Notes under the pieces: generated by a model
Databases searched by the model: none
What the model saw: only the letters and a program-made list of their open reading frames with translations
Told to the model about the DNA's origin: nothing
Origin: UBA1444 sp964521625
Lineage (GTDB): Bacteria > Bacillota > Negativicutes > UBA1444
Assembly (NCBI GenBank): GCA_964521625.1
Contig: CAZFSM010000004.1
Coordinates: 62,001-126,000 of the forward strand
DNA: 64,000 bases
Direction: 5' to 3'
Part shown: positions 57,566 through 64,000 of the stretch, piece by piece
Position numbering within the stretch: the stretch's first letter is position 1
Layout: each line of letters begins with the position of its first letter
Made by a program: the position numbers and the translations under genes

Positions 57566-58359
57566 CCCCAGCGTAACCAGGCCAGACCCGCAATCAGCAG
57601 GCCCATCACCATGGTAGCTGCAACATCACGCAGGCTCAGTTGGAGTTCTTTCATCCGGGTCCGGTTATCGCCGCCGCGATAGCAGCGAGCTTCCATCGCG
57701 GTTGCCAATTCATCGGCCCGCCGGAATGCGCTGATGAACAATGGAACTAAAATCGGCACCAGGTTTTGTCCGCGCTTCAAAATGTTGCCGGAAGAAAAGT
57801 CTGCGCCGCGCGCCATCTGCGCTTTCATAATCCGGTCTGTTTCTTCCAGCAGCGTCGGTACGAACCGCAGTGCGATCGTCATCATCATTGCCAGTTCATG
57901 AACCGGCAATTTGACCATTTTAAACGGAGACAATAACCGTTCGATCGCATCAGTCAATGCAATCGGCGAAGTAGTGAAAGTCAGCAACGAAGAGATCAGA
58001 ATCAGATAAACCAGGCGTGCCGACATTTGAACCGCTTGCCGCACCCCTTCTGTGGTGATTGAAACCGGTCCCCATTCAATTAATGCTGTTCCCGGCGTCA
58101 TGAACAGATGAATACCTGCTGTCAATAACAAAATAATCCACAATGGTTTGATCGAACGCAGAACAATTTTAACTGGAATTCCTGAAATCAAGGTGATCAG
58201 GCAGATAAACAGGCCAACTACCAGGTACGCCGCATAATTCGTCGCCAAAAAAATAGCGGAGATAAACGCCAGTGTCAAAAGTATTTTGCTGCGAGGGTCC
58301 AGATTATGGACAACAGAATTTCCCGGGAAATATTGGCCCAACATAATATCCGTCAACAT
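57562..58359 (-). CDS. ecfT: Energy-coupling factor transporter membrane protein EcfT
   Basis: A 265-residue membrane protein with about five to six helices. The two cytoplasmic coupling motifs AARG-type appear as MKAQMARGADF and MEARCYRGGDN, which contact the ATPase pair. It joins EcfA1/A2 to exchangeable S-components for vitamins or metals; no S-component is encoded in the window. It overlaps ecfA2 by 7 bp. Confidence 0.96.
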   Translation of the reverse strand: MLTDIMLGQYFPGNSVVHNLDPRSKILLTLAFISAIFLATNYAAYLVVGLFICLITLISGIPVKIVLRSIKPLWIILLLTAGIHLFMTPGTALIEWGPVSITTEGVRQAVQMSARLVYLILISSLLTFTTSPIALTDAIERLLSPFKMVKLPVHELAMMMTIALRFVPTLLEETDRIMKAQMARGADFSSGNILKRGQNLVPILVPLFISAFRRADELATAMEARCYRGGDNRTRMKELQLSLRDVAATMVMGLLIAGLAWLRWG

Positions 58360-59225
58360 GATGTATCTCTCTTTCTTTGCAGGGCGAGCTCAATTGCAGC
58401 AACAACCGCTTCTTCATTCTGAAGGGTATCATCTATTTGCAGACCGCGCGCTCGAAGCGTCTTTAGCAGCGACGTCACATGCGGCAGACTGACGCCAAAA
58501 TCGCGAAGCTCGATCGTCTCGTCATGAAACAGTTCGGCCGGGGCGCCATCAAATCTCACTTGACCATGATCCATCACAAGCAGCCGTTTCGCCATCCGGG
58601 CCACGTCTTCCATGTTATGAGTCACCAATACAACCGCCATGCCAGTATCCCTGTACAGTTGCAGGATTTGCGCGTATATTTCATCGCGCCCGCACGGATC
58701 AAGTCCGGCTGACGGTTCGTCGAGCACCAGATATTCAGGTTGTAGTGCAATGACACCGGCGATTGCTACCCGCCGCATCTGTCCACCACTTAATCGAAAT
58801 GGCGAGCGTTTGGCGATTTCGCCAACATTTAATCCTACGCAAGTCAACGCCGCTTCGACCCGTTCCTGAACTTCGTCGACACTTAAACCCAAATTGCGTG
58901 GGCCAAACGCAACATCATCAAATACCGTTTCTTCAAACAACTGATGTTCTGGGTACTGAAACACCATTCCGACCTTTTGGCGCACCTGTTTCAGTGATTT
59001 TTTTTTGTCATGCAAATTAATTCCATTTAAACAAACCTGACCAGCTGTAGGCCGCAACAGACCATTGAGATGTTGGACCAAAGTCGATTTTCCAGAACCC
59101 GTGTGTCCGATAATTCCAATAAATTCCCCCGGTTCAATTGTTAGATTGATATCACGCAGGGCCTCGCGACAATACGGCGTACCTGGCATATAGGTATAGC
59201 AGACATTCTGCAGTGTTATGGACAT
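58353..59225 (-). CDS. ecfA2: Energy-coupling factor transporter ATPase EcfA2
   Basis: A 290-residue ABC ATPase with Walker A GHTGSGKSTLVQHL, Q-loop FQYPEHQLFEETVFDDVAFGP, signature RLSGGQMRRVAIAG, Walker B YLVLDEPSAGLDP and switch histidine in VTHNMED. The Walker-A-to-Q-loop pattern and place after ecfA1 identify it as the A2 partner. It overlaps ecfA1 by 10 bp and ecfT by 7 bp. Confidence 0.96.
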   Translation of the reverse strand: MSITLQNVCYTYMPGTPYCREALRDINLTIEPGEFIGIIGHTGSGKSTLVQHLNGLLRPTAGQVCLNGINLHDKKKSLKQVRQKVGMVFQYPEHQLFEETVFDDVAFGPRNLGLSVDEVQERVEAALTCVGLNVGEIAKRSPFRLSGGQMRRVAIAGVIALQPEYLVLDEPSAGLDPCGRDEIYAQILQLYRDTGMAVVLVTHNMEDVARMAKRLLVMDHGQVRFDGAPAELFHDETIELRDFGVSLPHVTSLLKTLRARGLQIDDTLQNEEAVVAAIELALQRKRDTSC

Positions 59226-60040
59226 AAAGCCACCGCCAGCTCATCATCCCGAATGATCCCTGCGGGAAGCGCCACACCTTTTTGGCGTAATCGCGCGGCA
59301 ATGTCTGCGGCAATCGGCACGTCAAGGCCGAGTGAACGAATGCGGTCAACCTGACTGAAGACTGCAGCAGGAGCGCCATCCATAATTACTTTGCCGGCCT
59401 CCATAACAACAACGCGATCAGCCGCTACCGCTTCTTCCATGAAGTGGGTGATTAAAACTACCGTAATGCCCTGTTGTCGATGCAACTTGCACACAGCATC
59501 CAGAACCTCGCCGCGCCCGACGGGGTCCAGCATAGCAGTCGGTTCGTCCAGCACCAGGCAGCGCGGGTTCATCGCTAACACTCCGGCAATTGCGACTCGC
59601 TGTTTCTGGCCGCCCGAAAGCAGATGCGGTGCATGCAGGCTATAATCGGACATGCCGACCATAGCTAATGCAGAGTGAACGCGTTGAACAATTTCTGGTT
59701 GCGGTACCCCGAGGTTTTCCGGACCAAAAGCAACATCTTCTTCTACCAACGATGCGACAATCTGATTATCGGGGTTTTGAAACACCATGCCAACAGTTTG
59801 CCGCACATCCCACAAATACCCCGGCTGGCGTGTATCCATTCCAGCCACCAAGCACTCCCCTGCATCTGGTATTAGTAATGCATTGAGGTGCTTGGCCAGC
59901 GTCGATTTTCCCGAGCCATTTCGCCCGATAATAGCCAAAAATTCGCCTTCGGAGACACTTAGATTCACATGGTCCAGCGCCATCAGCGTTTCATCCTGTT
60001 CATTGCGATAAGTATGGCATAAATCTTTAATCTGTAGCAT
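59216..60040 (-). CDS. ecfA1: Energy-coupling factor transporter ATPase EcfA1
   Basis: A 274-residue ABC ATPase with Walker A GRNGSGKSTLAKHLNAL, Q-loop FQNPDNQIVASLVEEDVAFGP, signature LLSGGQKQRVAIAG, Walker B CLVLDEPTAMLDP and switch histidine in ITHFMEE. First gene of ecfA1-ecfA2-ecfT-truA, downstream of the rplQ terminator. Confidence 0.96.
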   Translation of the reverse strand: MLQIKDLCHTYRNEQDETLMALDHVNLSVSEGEFLAIIGRNGSGKSTLAKHLNALLIPDAGECLVAGMDTRQPGYLWDVRQTVGMVFQNPDNQIVASLVEEDVAFGPENLGVPQPEIVQRVHSALAMVGMSDYSLHAPHLLSGGQKQRVAIAGVLAMNPRCLVLDEPTAMLDPVGRGEVLDAVCKLHRQQGITVVLITHFMEEAVAADRVVVMEAGKVIMDGAPAAVFSQVDRIRSLGLDVPIAADIAARLRQKGVALPAGIIRDDELAVALCP

Positions 60041-60075
60041 GATAGATTACCCCACGCGTCCTTCCCAACAAACAT

Positions 60076-60103
60076 AAAAAGAAAGGCGACCCTTGCGGTC
60101 GCC
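60076..60103 (-). terminator. Terminator after rplQ
   Basis: On the minus strand GGCGACC (60103-60097) and GGTCGCC (60091-60085) pair around a 5-nt loop; TTTCTTTTT follows. It ends the alpha operon 12 bp past rplQ. Confidence 0.87.
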
Positions 60104-60114
60104 CCTACGGCTTG

Positions 60115-60453
60115 TTACACCAGTTCCAGTATCGCCATCAGCGCTGCGTCACCTTGTCGCGGTCCCAGTTTGAGAACCCGTGTGTAGCCACCCTGACGTT
60201 CTTTGTACTTTGGCGCAATCGTTTCGAACAATTTCCGCACTACAGTTTCATCCGTCATAAATGCCAGCGCCTGGCGCCGGGCATGCAGATCGCCCCGTTT
60301 TGCCAGCGTAATCATTTGATCAGCCAACCCGCTTACTTCTTTTGCTTTTGCTTCGGTTGTCTCAATGCGTTCCTTGTCAAACAGTGCTGTAACAACATCG
60401 CGCAACATTGCCTTACGGGCGCTTGAATCTCGTCCAAACTTTCGGTAAGCCAT
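60115..60453 (-). CDS. rplQ: 50S ribosomal protein L17
   Basis: A 112-residue large-subunit protein with AYRKFGRDSSARKAMLRD at the start, KARKEVSGLADQMITLAKRGD-like middle and GGYTRVLKLGPRQGDAALMAILELV at the end. Last gene of the alpha operon, 16 bp after rpoA. Confidence 0.98.
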   Translation of the reverse strand: MAYRKFGRDSSARKAMLRDVVTALFDKERIETTEAKAKEVSGLADQMITLAKRGDLHARRQALAFMTDETVVRKLFETIAPKYKERQGGYTRVLKLGPRQGDAALMAILELV

Positions 60454-60469
60454 TCTCCACCCTCCTTTA

Positions 60470-61417
60470 TCAGTCCTCGACTTCTCGCAAGAAAAGTCCT
60501 AAGTCTACAAGTTTCTTTTTAACTTCTTCCAATGACTTCCGACCAAGGTTGCGAACTTTCATCAACTCATCCTCAGTCATCTTGGTCAAATCAGAAACGT
60601 AATTGATGCCAGCTCGTTTGAGACAATTATAAGAACGAACCGACAGGTCAAGTTCCTCAATCGTCATTTCGCCAGGATTCTTCGGCGCATCTTCGCTCTT
60701 TTTCCCTTCAATACCGGGTTGATCGGTACTGAGGCGGAAGATCTTCAATGAGTCCTGGAGAATTCCCGCAGCTTCTCCCAGCGCCTCGTCCGGACGAATG
60801 CTGCCATCAGTCCAGATTTCCAGGGTCAGTTTGTCATAGTCGGTGCGGTTGCCGACGCGAGTATCTTCAACGGTGAAGTTCACTTTAAGCACCGGCGAAA
60901 AGATCGAGTCAACCGGAATCACACCAATAACGTGATCAGCCTTTTTGTTATGAACAGCAGCAACATAGCCTTTTCCTGTTTCGACAGTCATCTCCATACG
61001 AAGCGAATGCTTTTCTTCAACTGTTGCCAAATGCAGTTCTGGATTGAGGATTTCAATGTCAGAACTCGCTTCAATGTCGCCGGCAGAAATTGATCCGCCG
61101 CCTTCAATTTCAATGCGCATTGTCTGAATATCTTCCGTATGAGATTTCAGACACAGTTCCTTAAGGTTGAGAATAATATCAGTTACATCTTCTCTAACTC
61201 CAGGAATCGTGGCAAATTCATGAAGCACGCCCTCGATTTTGACGGAGGTCACGGCAGCGCCTTCCAACGACGACAGTAACACGCGCCGCAAGCTATTGCC
61301 GAGTGTCGTACCATAACCACGCTCCAAAGGTTCACAGACAAACTTGCCGTAACGATAGTCCGGACTCAGTTCGACCGTTTCAAGTTTCGGTGCTGGTGGG
61401 TTGGTATTATCAATCAT
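60470..61417 (-). CDS. rpoA: DNA-directed RNA polymerase alpha subunit
   Basis: A 315-residue subunit: N-terminal dimerisation domain (about 1-230, with GYGTTLGNSLRRVLLSSLEGAAVTSVKI-type core) and C-terminal domain (about 245-310, LDLSVRSYNCLKRAGI and MKVRNLGRKSLEEVKKKL) that touches UP elements and activators. It assembles the polymerase core. Placed between rpsD and rplQ. Confidence 0.99.
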   Translation of the reverse strand: MIDNTNPPAPKLETVELSPDYRYGKFVCEPLERGYGTTLGNSLRRVLLSSLEGAAVTSVKIEGVLHEFATIPGVREDVTDIILNLKELCLKSHTEDIQTMRIEIEGGGSISAGDIEASSDIEILNPELHLATVEEKHSLRMEMTVETGKGYVAAVHNKKADHVIGVIPVDSIFSPVLKVNFTVEDTRVGNRTDYDKLTLEIWTDGSIRPDEALGEAAGILQDSLKIFRLSTDQPGIEGKKSEDAPKNPGEMTIEELDLSVRSYNCLKRAGINYVSDLTKMTEDELMKVRNLGRKSLEEVKKKLVDLGLFLREVED

Positions 61418-61474
61418 CTATTAATGCCCCCTCTCTGCGCAATCTTTCATTATGTCATCGGTCGGGGGAAGTCA

Positions 61475-62107
61475 CTATCTCGAATACAACTCAACAATGA
61501 GATGTTCCTGGATCGAAACATCCATCTCTTCGCGACTCGGATAGCGGGTCATGCTACCGCTCAAGTCCTTGACCGATACGTCAAACCAAACAGGAATGGT
61601 CTTATGGGCCAATTCCTGGGCGATTCCTTGGATCAAGGGCGACTCTTTGCTCTTTTCACATACCTTGACCACTTCGCCGGCGCGAAGCAGATACGAAGGA
61701 ATGTCGACGCGATGTCCACCCACTTCGAAATGTCCGTGCATTACCAATTGGCGGGCCTGGGTACGGCTCGAAGCAAATCCCATTCGATATACCACATTGT
61801 CCAGACGTCGCTCCAAAAGAACCAACAAGTTTTCACCAGTGATGCCTTTTTGACGCTCCGCCTTTTCAAAATAGGAACGGAACTGCCGTTCCAATACGCC
61901 ATAGATACGGCGCGCTTTTTGTTTTTCACGCAATTGCAGACCGTATTCTGAAACTTTTTTGCGGCCCTGCCCCTGACCATGTTGCCCTGGAGCATACCCC
62001 CGGCGGGAAAACGCGCACTTATCGCTATAGCAACGTTCGCCTTTTAAAAACAACTTGACGCCTTCTCGGCGGCATTGCCGACATACCGGCCCTGTATATT
62101 TCGCCAT
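61475..62107 (-). CDS. rpsD: 30S ribosomal protein S4
   Basis: A 210-residue primary 16S-binding protein. The N-terminal zinc-type motif CRQCRREGVKLFLKGERC is present (the cysteine form), followed by the S4 RNA-binding domain (RLDNVVYRMGFASSRTQARQLVMHGHF region, about 95-160). In Firmicutes it often represses its own gene. It follows rpsK by 25 bp. Confidence 0.98.
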   Translation of the reverse strand: MAKYTGPVCRQCRREGVKLFLKGERCYSDKCAFSRRGYAPGQHGQGQGRKKVSEYGLQLREKQKARRIYGVLERQFRSYFEKAERQKGITGENLLVLLERRLDNVVYRMGFASSRTQARQLVMHGHFEVGGHRVDIPSYLLRAGEVVKVCEKSKESPLIQGIAQELAHKTIPVWFDVSVKDLSGSMTRYPSREEMDVSIQEHLIVELYSR

Positions 62108-62132
62108 TGCTCTTCAACTCCTCCCGAAATGA

Positions 62133-62525
62133 CTATACTCTTCTGCGTTTGGGCGGCCTGCAGCCATTATGCGGAATAGGAGTGACATCTTTGATCATGT
62201 CAACCTCAAGTCCCGCAGCCTGCAACGACCGGATTGCCGCTTCGCGGCCAGCTCCGGGGCCTTTTACATATACTTCAACTTTCTTCAGGCCGTGGTCCAT
62301 AGCAGCCTTCGCTGCTGTTTCAGCTGCCATTTGCGCCGCGAAAGGAGTGCTTTTGCGGGAGCCTTTGAAACCTTGAATGCCGGCGCTTGACCAGGAAATG
62401 GCGTTGCCACGGACATCAGTAATTGTGATGATTGTATTGTTAAAGGTTGAACGGATGTGCGCCACACCCTGTTCAATATTTTTCCGTTCGCGCTTTTTGG
62501 GTCTAACAGCTTTCTTGGTAGCCAA
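62133..62525 (-). CDS. rpsK: 30S ribosomal protein S11
   Basis: A 130-residue platform protein with GVAHIRSTFNNTIITITD, GFKGSRKSTPFAAQ and the C-terminal TPIPHNGCRPPKRRRV. The start codon is TTG 62525, with GGAGGG nine bases upstream. It follows rpsM by 17 bp. Confidence 0.98.
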   Translation of the reverse strand: MATKKAVRPKKRERKNIEQGVAHIRSTFNNTIITITDVRGNAISWSSAGIQGFKGSRKSTPFAAQMAAETAAKAAMDHGLKKVEVYVKGPGAGREAAIRSLQAAGLEVDMIKDVTPIPHNGCRPPKRRRV

Positions 62526-62542
62526 TCTTCAATCCCTCCTTC

Positions 62543-62917
62543 TTAGCCTTTGCTACGCTTCGCGCCGACCGTCTTGCGAGGCCCTTTGCGAGTTCTAGCA
62601 TTGGTTTTGGTTCTCTGTCCACGGACAGGTAATCCCTGACGATGACGACGGCCGCGGTAAGACCCAATTTCAATCAGCCGCTTGATATTGAGTTGTTCTT
62701 CCCGACGCAAATCGCCTTCAACTTTGTAGCCTTTGTCAATTGCTTCTCGCAGTTTGGCCACTTCTTCTTCCGTCAGATCACGAACCCGGGTATCCGGATT
62801 AACGCCGGTCGTCTTGAGGATTTCCTGGGATGTCGTGAGTCCAATCCCATAAATGTATGTTAAAGCAATTTCCAATCTTTTATCACGCGGTAAATCAACA
62901 CTTGCAATACGAGCCAT
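62543..62917 (-). CDS. rpsM: 30S ribosomal protein S13
   Basis: A 124-residue head protein contacting tRNA and the S19 neighbour. Markers: RIASVDLPRDKRLEIALTYIYGIG and RGRRHRQGLPVRGQRTKTNARTRKG near the basic C-terminus. It follows rpmJ after 19 bp. Confidence 0.98.
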   Translation of the reverse strand: MARIASVDLPRDKRLEIALTYIYGIGLTTSQEILKTTGVNPDTRVRDLTEEEVAKLREAIDKGYKVEGDLRREEQLNIKRLIEIGSYRGRRHRQGLPVRGQRTKTNARTRKGPRKTVGAKRSKG

Positions 62918-62936
62918 GGTTAATCATACACCCCCC

Positions 62937-63050
62937 TTATCCTTGCTTTTGTTTATGCTTGGGATTTTCACAAATGACCATGACGATCCCTTTGCGTTTT
63001 ATCACCTTACATTTTTCACAGATAGGCTTAACTGATGGCCTCACCTTCAT
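62937..63050 (-). CDS. rpmJ: 50S ribosomal protein L36
   Basis: A 37-residue protein (starting MKVRPSVKPICEKCKV, ending in NPKHKQKQG) too short for many gene callers. It has the zinc-ribbon ligands of the C+ form: Cys11, Cys14, Cys27 and His32. It lies between infA and rpsM, its standard place in Firmicutes. Confidence 0.97.
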   Translation of the reverse strand: MKVRPSVKPICEKCKVIKRKGIVMVICENPKHKQKQG

Positions 63051-63096
63051 GATGATCCAATCCTCCTTTATGCTTTGGCTGCCCGAACAACTTCTT

Positions 63097-63315
63097 CTAT
63101 TTGAAACGGTAGGTTATGCGTCCGCGCTTTAGGTCATACGGAGTCAATTCCACCGTGACCCGATCACCGGGCAGGATTCGGATAAAATGCATACGAATCT
63201 TTCCCGAAACATGAGCCAACACTACGTGCCCATTTTCTAATTGTACCTGAAACATAGCATTTGGTAAAGCTTCAATCACTTTACCTTCAACTTCAATGAC
63301 ATCCTGCTTGGACAC
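63097..63315 (-). CDS. infA: Translation initiation factor IF-1
   Basis: A 72-residue OB-fold factor that blocks the ribosomal A site during initiation. Markers: KQDVIEVEGKVIEALPNAMF and HVSGKIRMHFIRILPGDRV. It starts at GTG 63315 with GAGGAGG upstream and lies between map and rpmJ. Confidence 0.98.
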   Translation of the reverse strand: MSKQDVIEVEGKVIEALPNAMFQVQLENGHVVLAHVSGKIRMHFIRILPGDRVTVELTPYDLKRGRITYRFK

Positions 63316-63360
63316 GCGATCCCTCCTCGTCCGCTAACCAAAACTAATCTGGACACTTAA

Positions 63361-64000
63361 CTACGGCAGAGTCAAAATTTCCGGTTCTCCGTCTGTTATC
63401 GCAACCGTGTGCTCAAAATGAGCGGAGATTTTTCGGTCAACGGTTACAACTGTCCAGTCATCTGCTAAGACTTCAACATCAGGAGTCCCGTAATTTATCA
63501 TCGGTTCAATAGCCAAGGTCATCCCGCTCTTTAACAGAGGACCTCGCCCCGGCGGCCCATAATTGGGAATTTGGGGGTCTTCATGCATTCTTTGGCCGAT
63601 GCCGTGACCCACGTAGTCGCGAACCACTCCATAACCATAAGCTTCAGCGTGAAGTTGAACCGCATGAGAAATATCTGATAAACGATTCCCTTTAATAGCC
63701 TGCTCAATCGCTTTATTCAGTGCCTGCTCTGTTACTGACAACAATTTCAGTATTTCCGGATCCACCGCGCCAACGGGCAATGTTATTGCAGCATCTCCAT
63801 AATATCGGTTCAATTTGACGCCAATATCAATGCTGATTATATCGCCGTCTTGCAATTGACGGGGGCCGGGAATTCCATGAACTACCTGCTCATTGATTGA
63901 AGAACAGATGCTGGCCGGAAAGCCGCAGTAACCTTTAAATGCCGGAACTGCACCGGCGCGTCGAATGAACTGCTCGGCCATGTAGTCAAGTTCCCTGGTA
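63361..64000 (-). CDS. map: Methionine aminopeptidase type I (5' end outside the window)
   Basis: About 213 residues visible; the frame remains open to the window edge (upstream residues TRELDY before the internal Met), so roughly 40-45 N-terminal residues are missing. Metal ligands are seen: Asp in ISIDIGVKLNRYYGDAAIT (two), His in GHGIGQRMHEDP, and the two Glu in LAIEPMI and HFEHTVAITD-GEPEIL. It removes initiator methionine from nascent proteins. It precedes infA by 45 bp. Confidence 0.97.
   Translation of the reverse strand, partial: TRELDYMAEQFIRRAGAVPAFKGYCGFPASICSSINEQVVHGIPGPRQLQDGDIISIDIGVKLNRYYGDAAITLPVGAVDPEILKLLSVTEQALNKAIEQAIKGNRLSDISHAVQLHAEAYGYGVVRDYVGHGIGQRMHEDPQIPNYGPPGRGPLLKSGMTLAIEPMINYGTPDVEVLADDWTVVTVDRKISAHFEHTVAITDGEPEILTLP

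Overview
The window reads as a chromosomal segment of an anaerobic, amino-acid- and organic-acid-using member of the Firmicutes (Bacillota). It is most probably from the double-membraned class Negativicutes (Sporomusaceae-like), although no 16S rRNA is present to prove this. The evidence is Gram-positive-style gene order (map-infA-rpmJ-rpsM-rpsK-rpsD-rpoA-rplQ-ecfA1-ecfA2-ecfT-truA-rplM-rpsI; cdaA-ybbR-glmM-glmS), strong AGGAGG-type ribosome binding sites, frequent GTG and TTG starts, a glmS ribozyme and a ykkC-family riboswitch. These sit beside a ferredoxin-linked 2-oxoacid oxidoreductase, butyrate kinase, and a Tat-exported iron-sulfur/cytochrome b pair. No tRNA, rRNA, insertion sequence, prophage or CRISPR array was seen, and nearly all genes lie on the minus strand.

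Layout. 1-3.3 kb: a DUF554 membrane protein, an orphan oligopeptide-type binding lipoprotein and a leaderless class-A-beta-lactamase-fold protein. 3.3-9.9 kb: a five-gene signalling operon (Cache sensor kinase, REC-kinase hybrid, REC-HDOD, REC-HD-GYP, REC plus an unassigned domain). 9.9-16.7 kb: butyrate kinase, phosphate butyryltransferase, a membrane protein and IorA/IorB, apparently driven from a MerR-type promoter with a 19-bp spacer next to a BmrR-like regulator gene. 16.7-19.4 kb: bacterioferritin with a PerR-like box, a SagB-type oxidoreductase, a gamma-carbonic-anhydrase-like protein and an unknown membrane protein. 19.5-22.7 kb: thiDME thiamine salvage followed by a prephenate dehydratase that carries a signal peptide. 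22.7-25.7 kb: a long leader region with a ykkC-family riboswitch ahead of a TRAP binding lipoprotein and a LarA-family protein. 25.8-28.6 kb: HD-domain protein, YajQ, DUF2156 and a flavin split-barrel protein. 28.6-34.3 kb: dnaK-cbpA-type dnaJ-clpB. 34.4-36.2 kb: the FeS/cytochrome b pair. 36.2-43.1 kb: the cell-wall and c-di-AMP block cdaA-ybbR-FAD protein-glmM-ribozyme-glmS. 43.2-51.8 kb: ilvE and the arginine cluster argJBDFGH, without argC. 51.8-54.9 kb: the complete AmmeMemoRadiSam trio and a monofunctional transglycosylase. 55-64 kb: an exported unknown protein, rpsI-rplM, truA, the ECF module and the alpha ribosomal operon, with map cut by the window edge.

How the genes fit together. 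The Ior/Ptb/Buk set forms a coherent route from aryl or branched 2-oxoacids to acyl-CoA, acyl-phosphate and ATP. ilvE could supply the oxoacids, but that link is inference. The glm block couples c-di-AMP signalling to amino-sugar synthesis, with GlcN6P feedback through the ribozyme. The points most worth a second look are the riboswitch ahead of an incomplete TRAP system plus LarA homologue, the exported prephenate dehydratase with its catalytic motifs intact, the five-gene signalling operon, the AmmeMemoRadiSam trio of unknown function, and a dnaK promoter carrying TGAC dyads instead of CIRCE.
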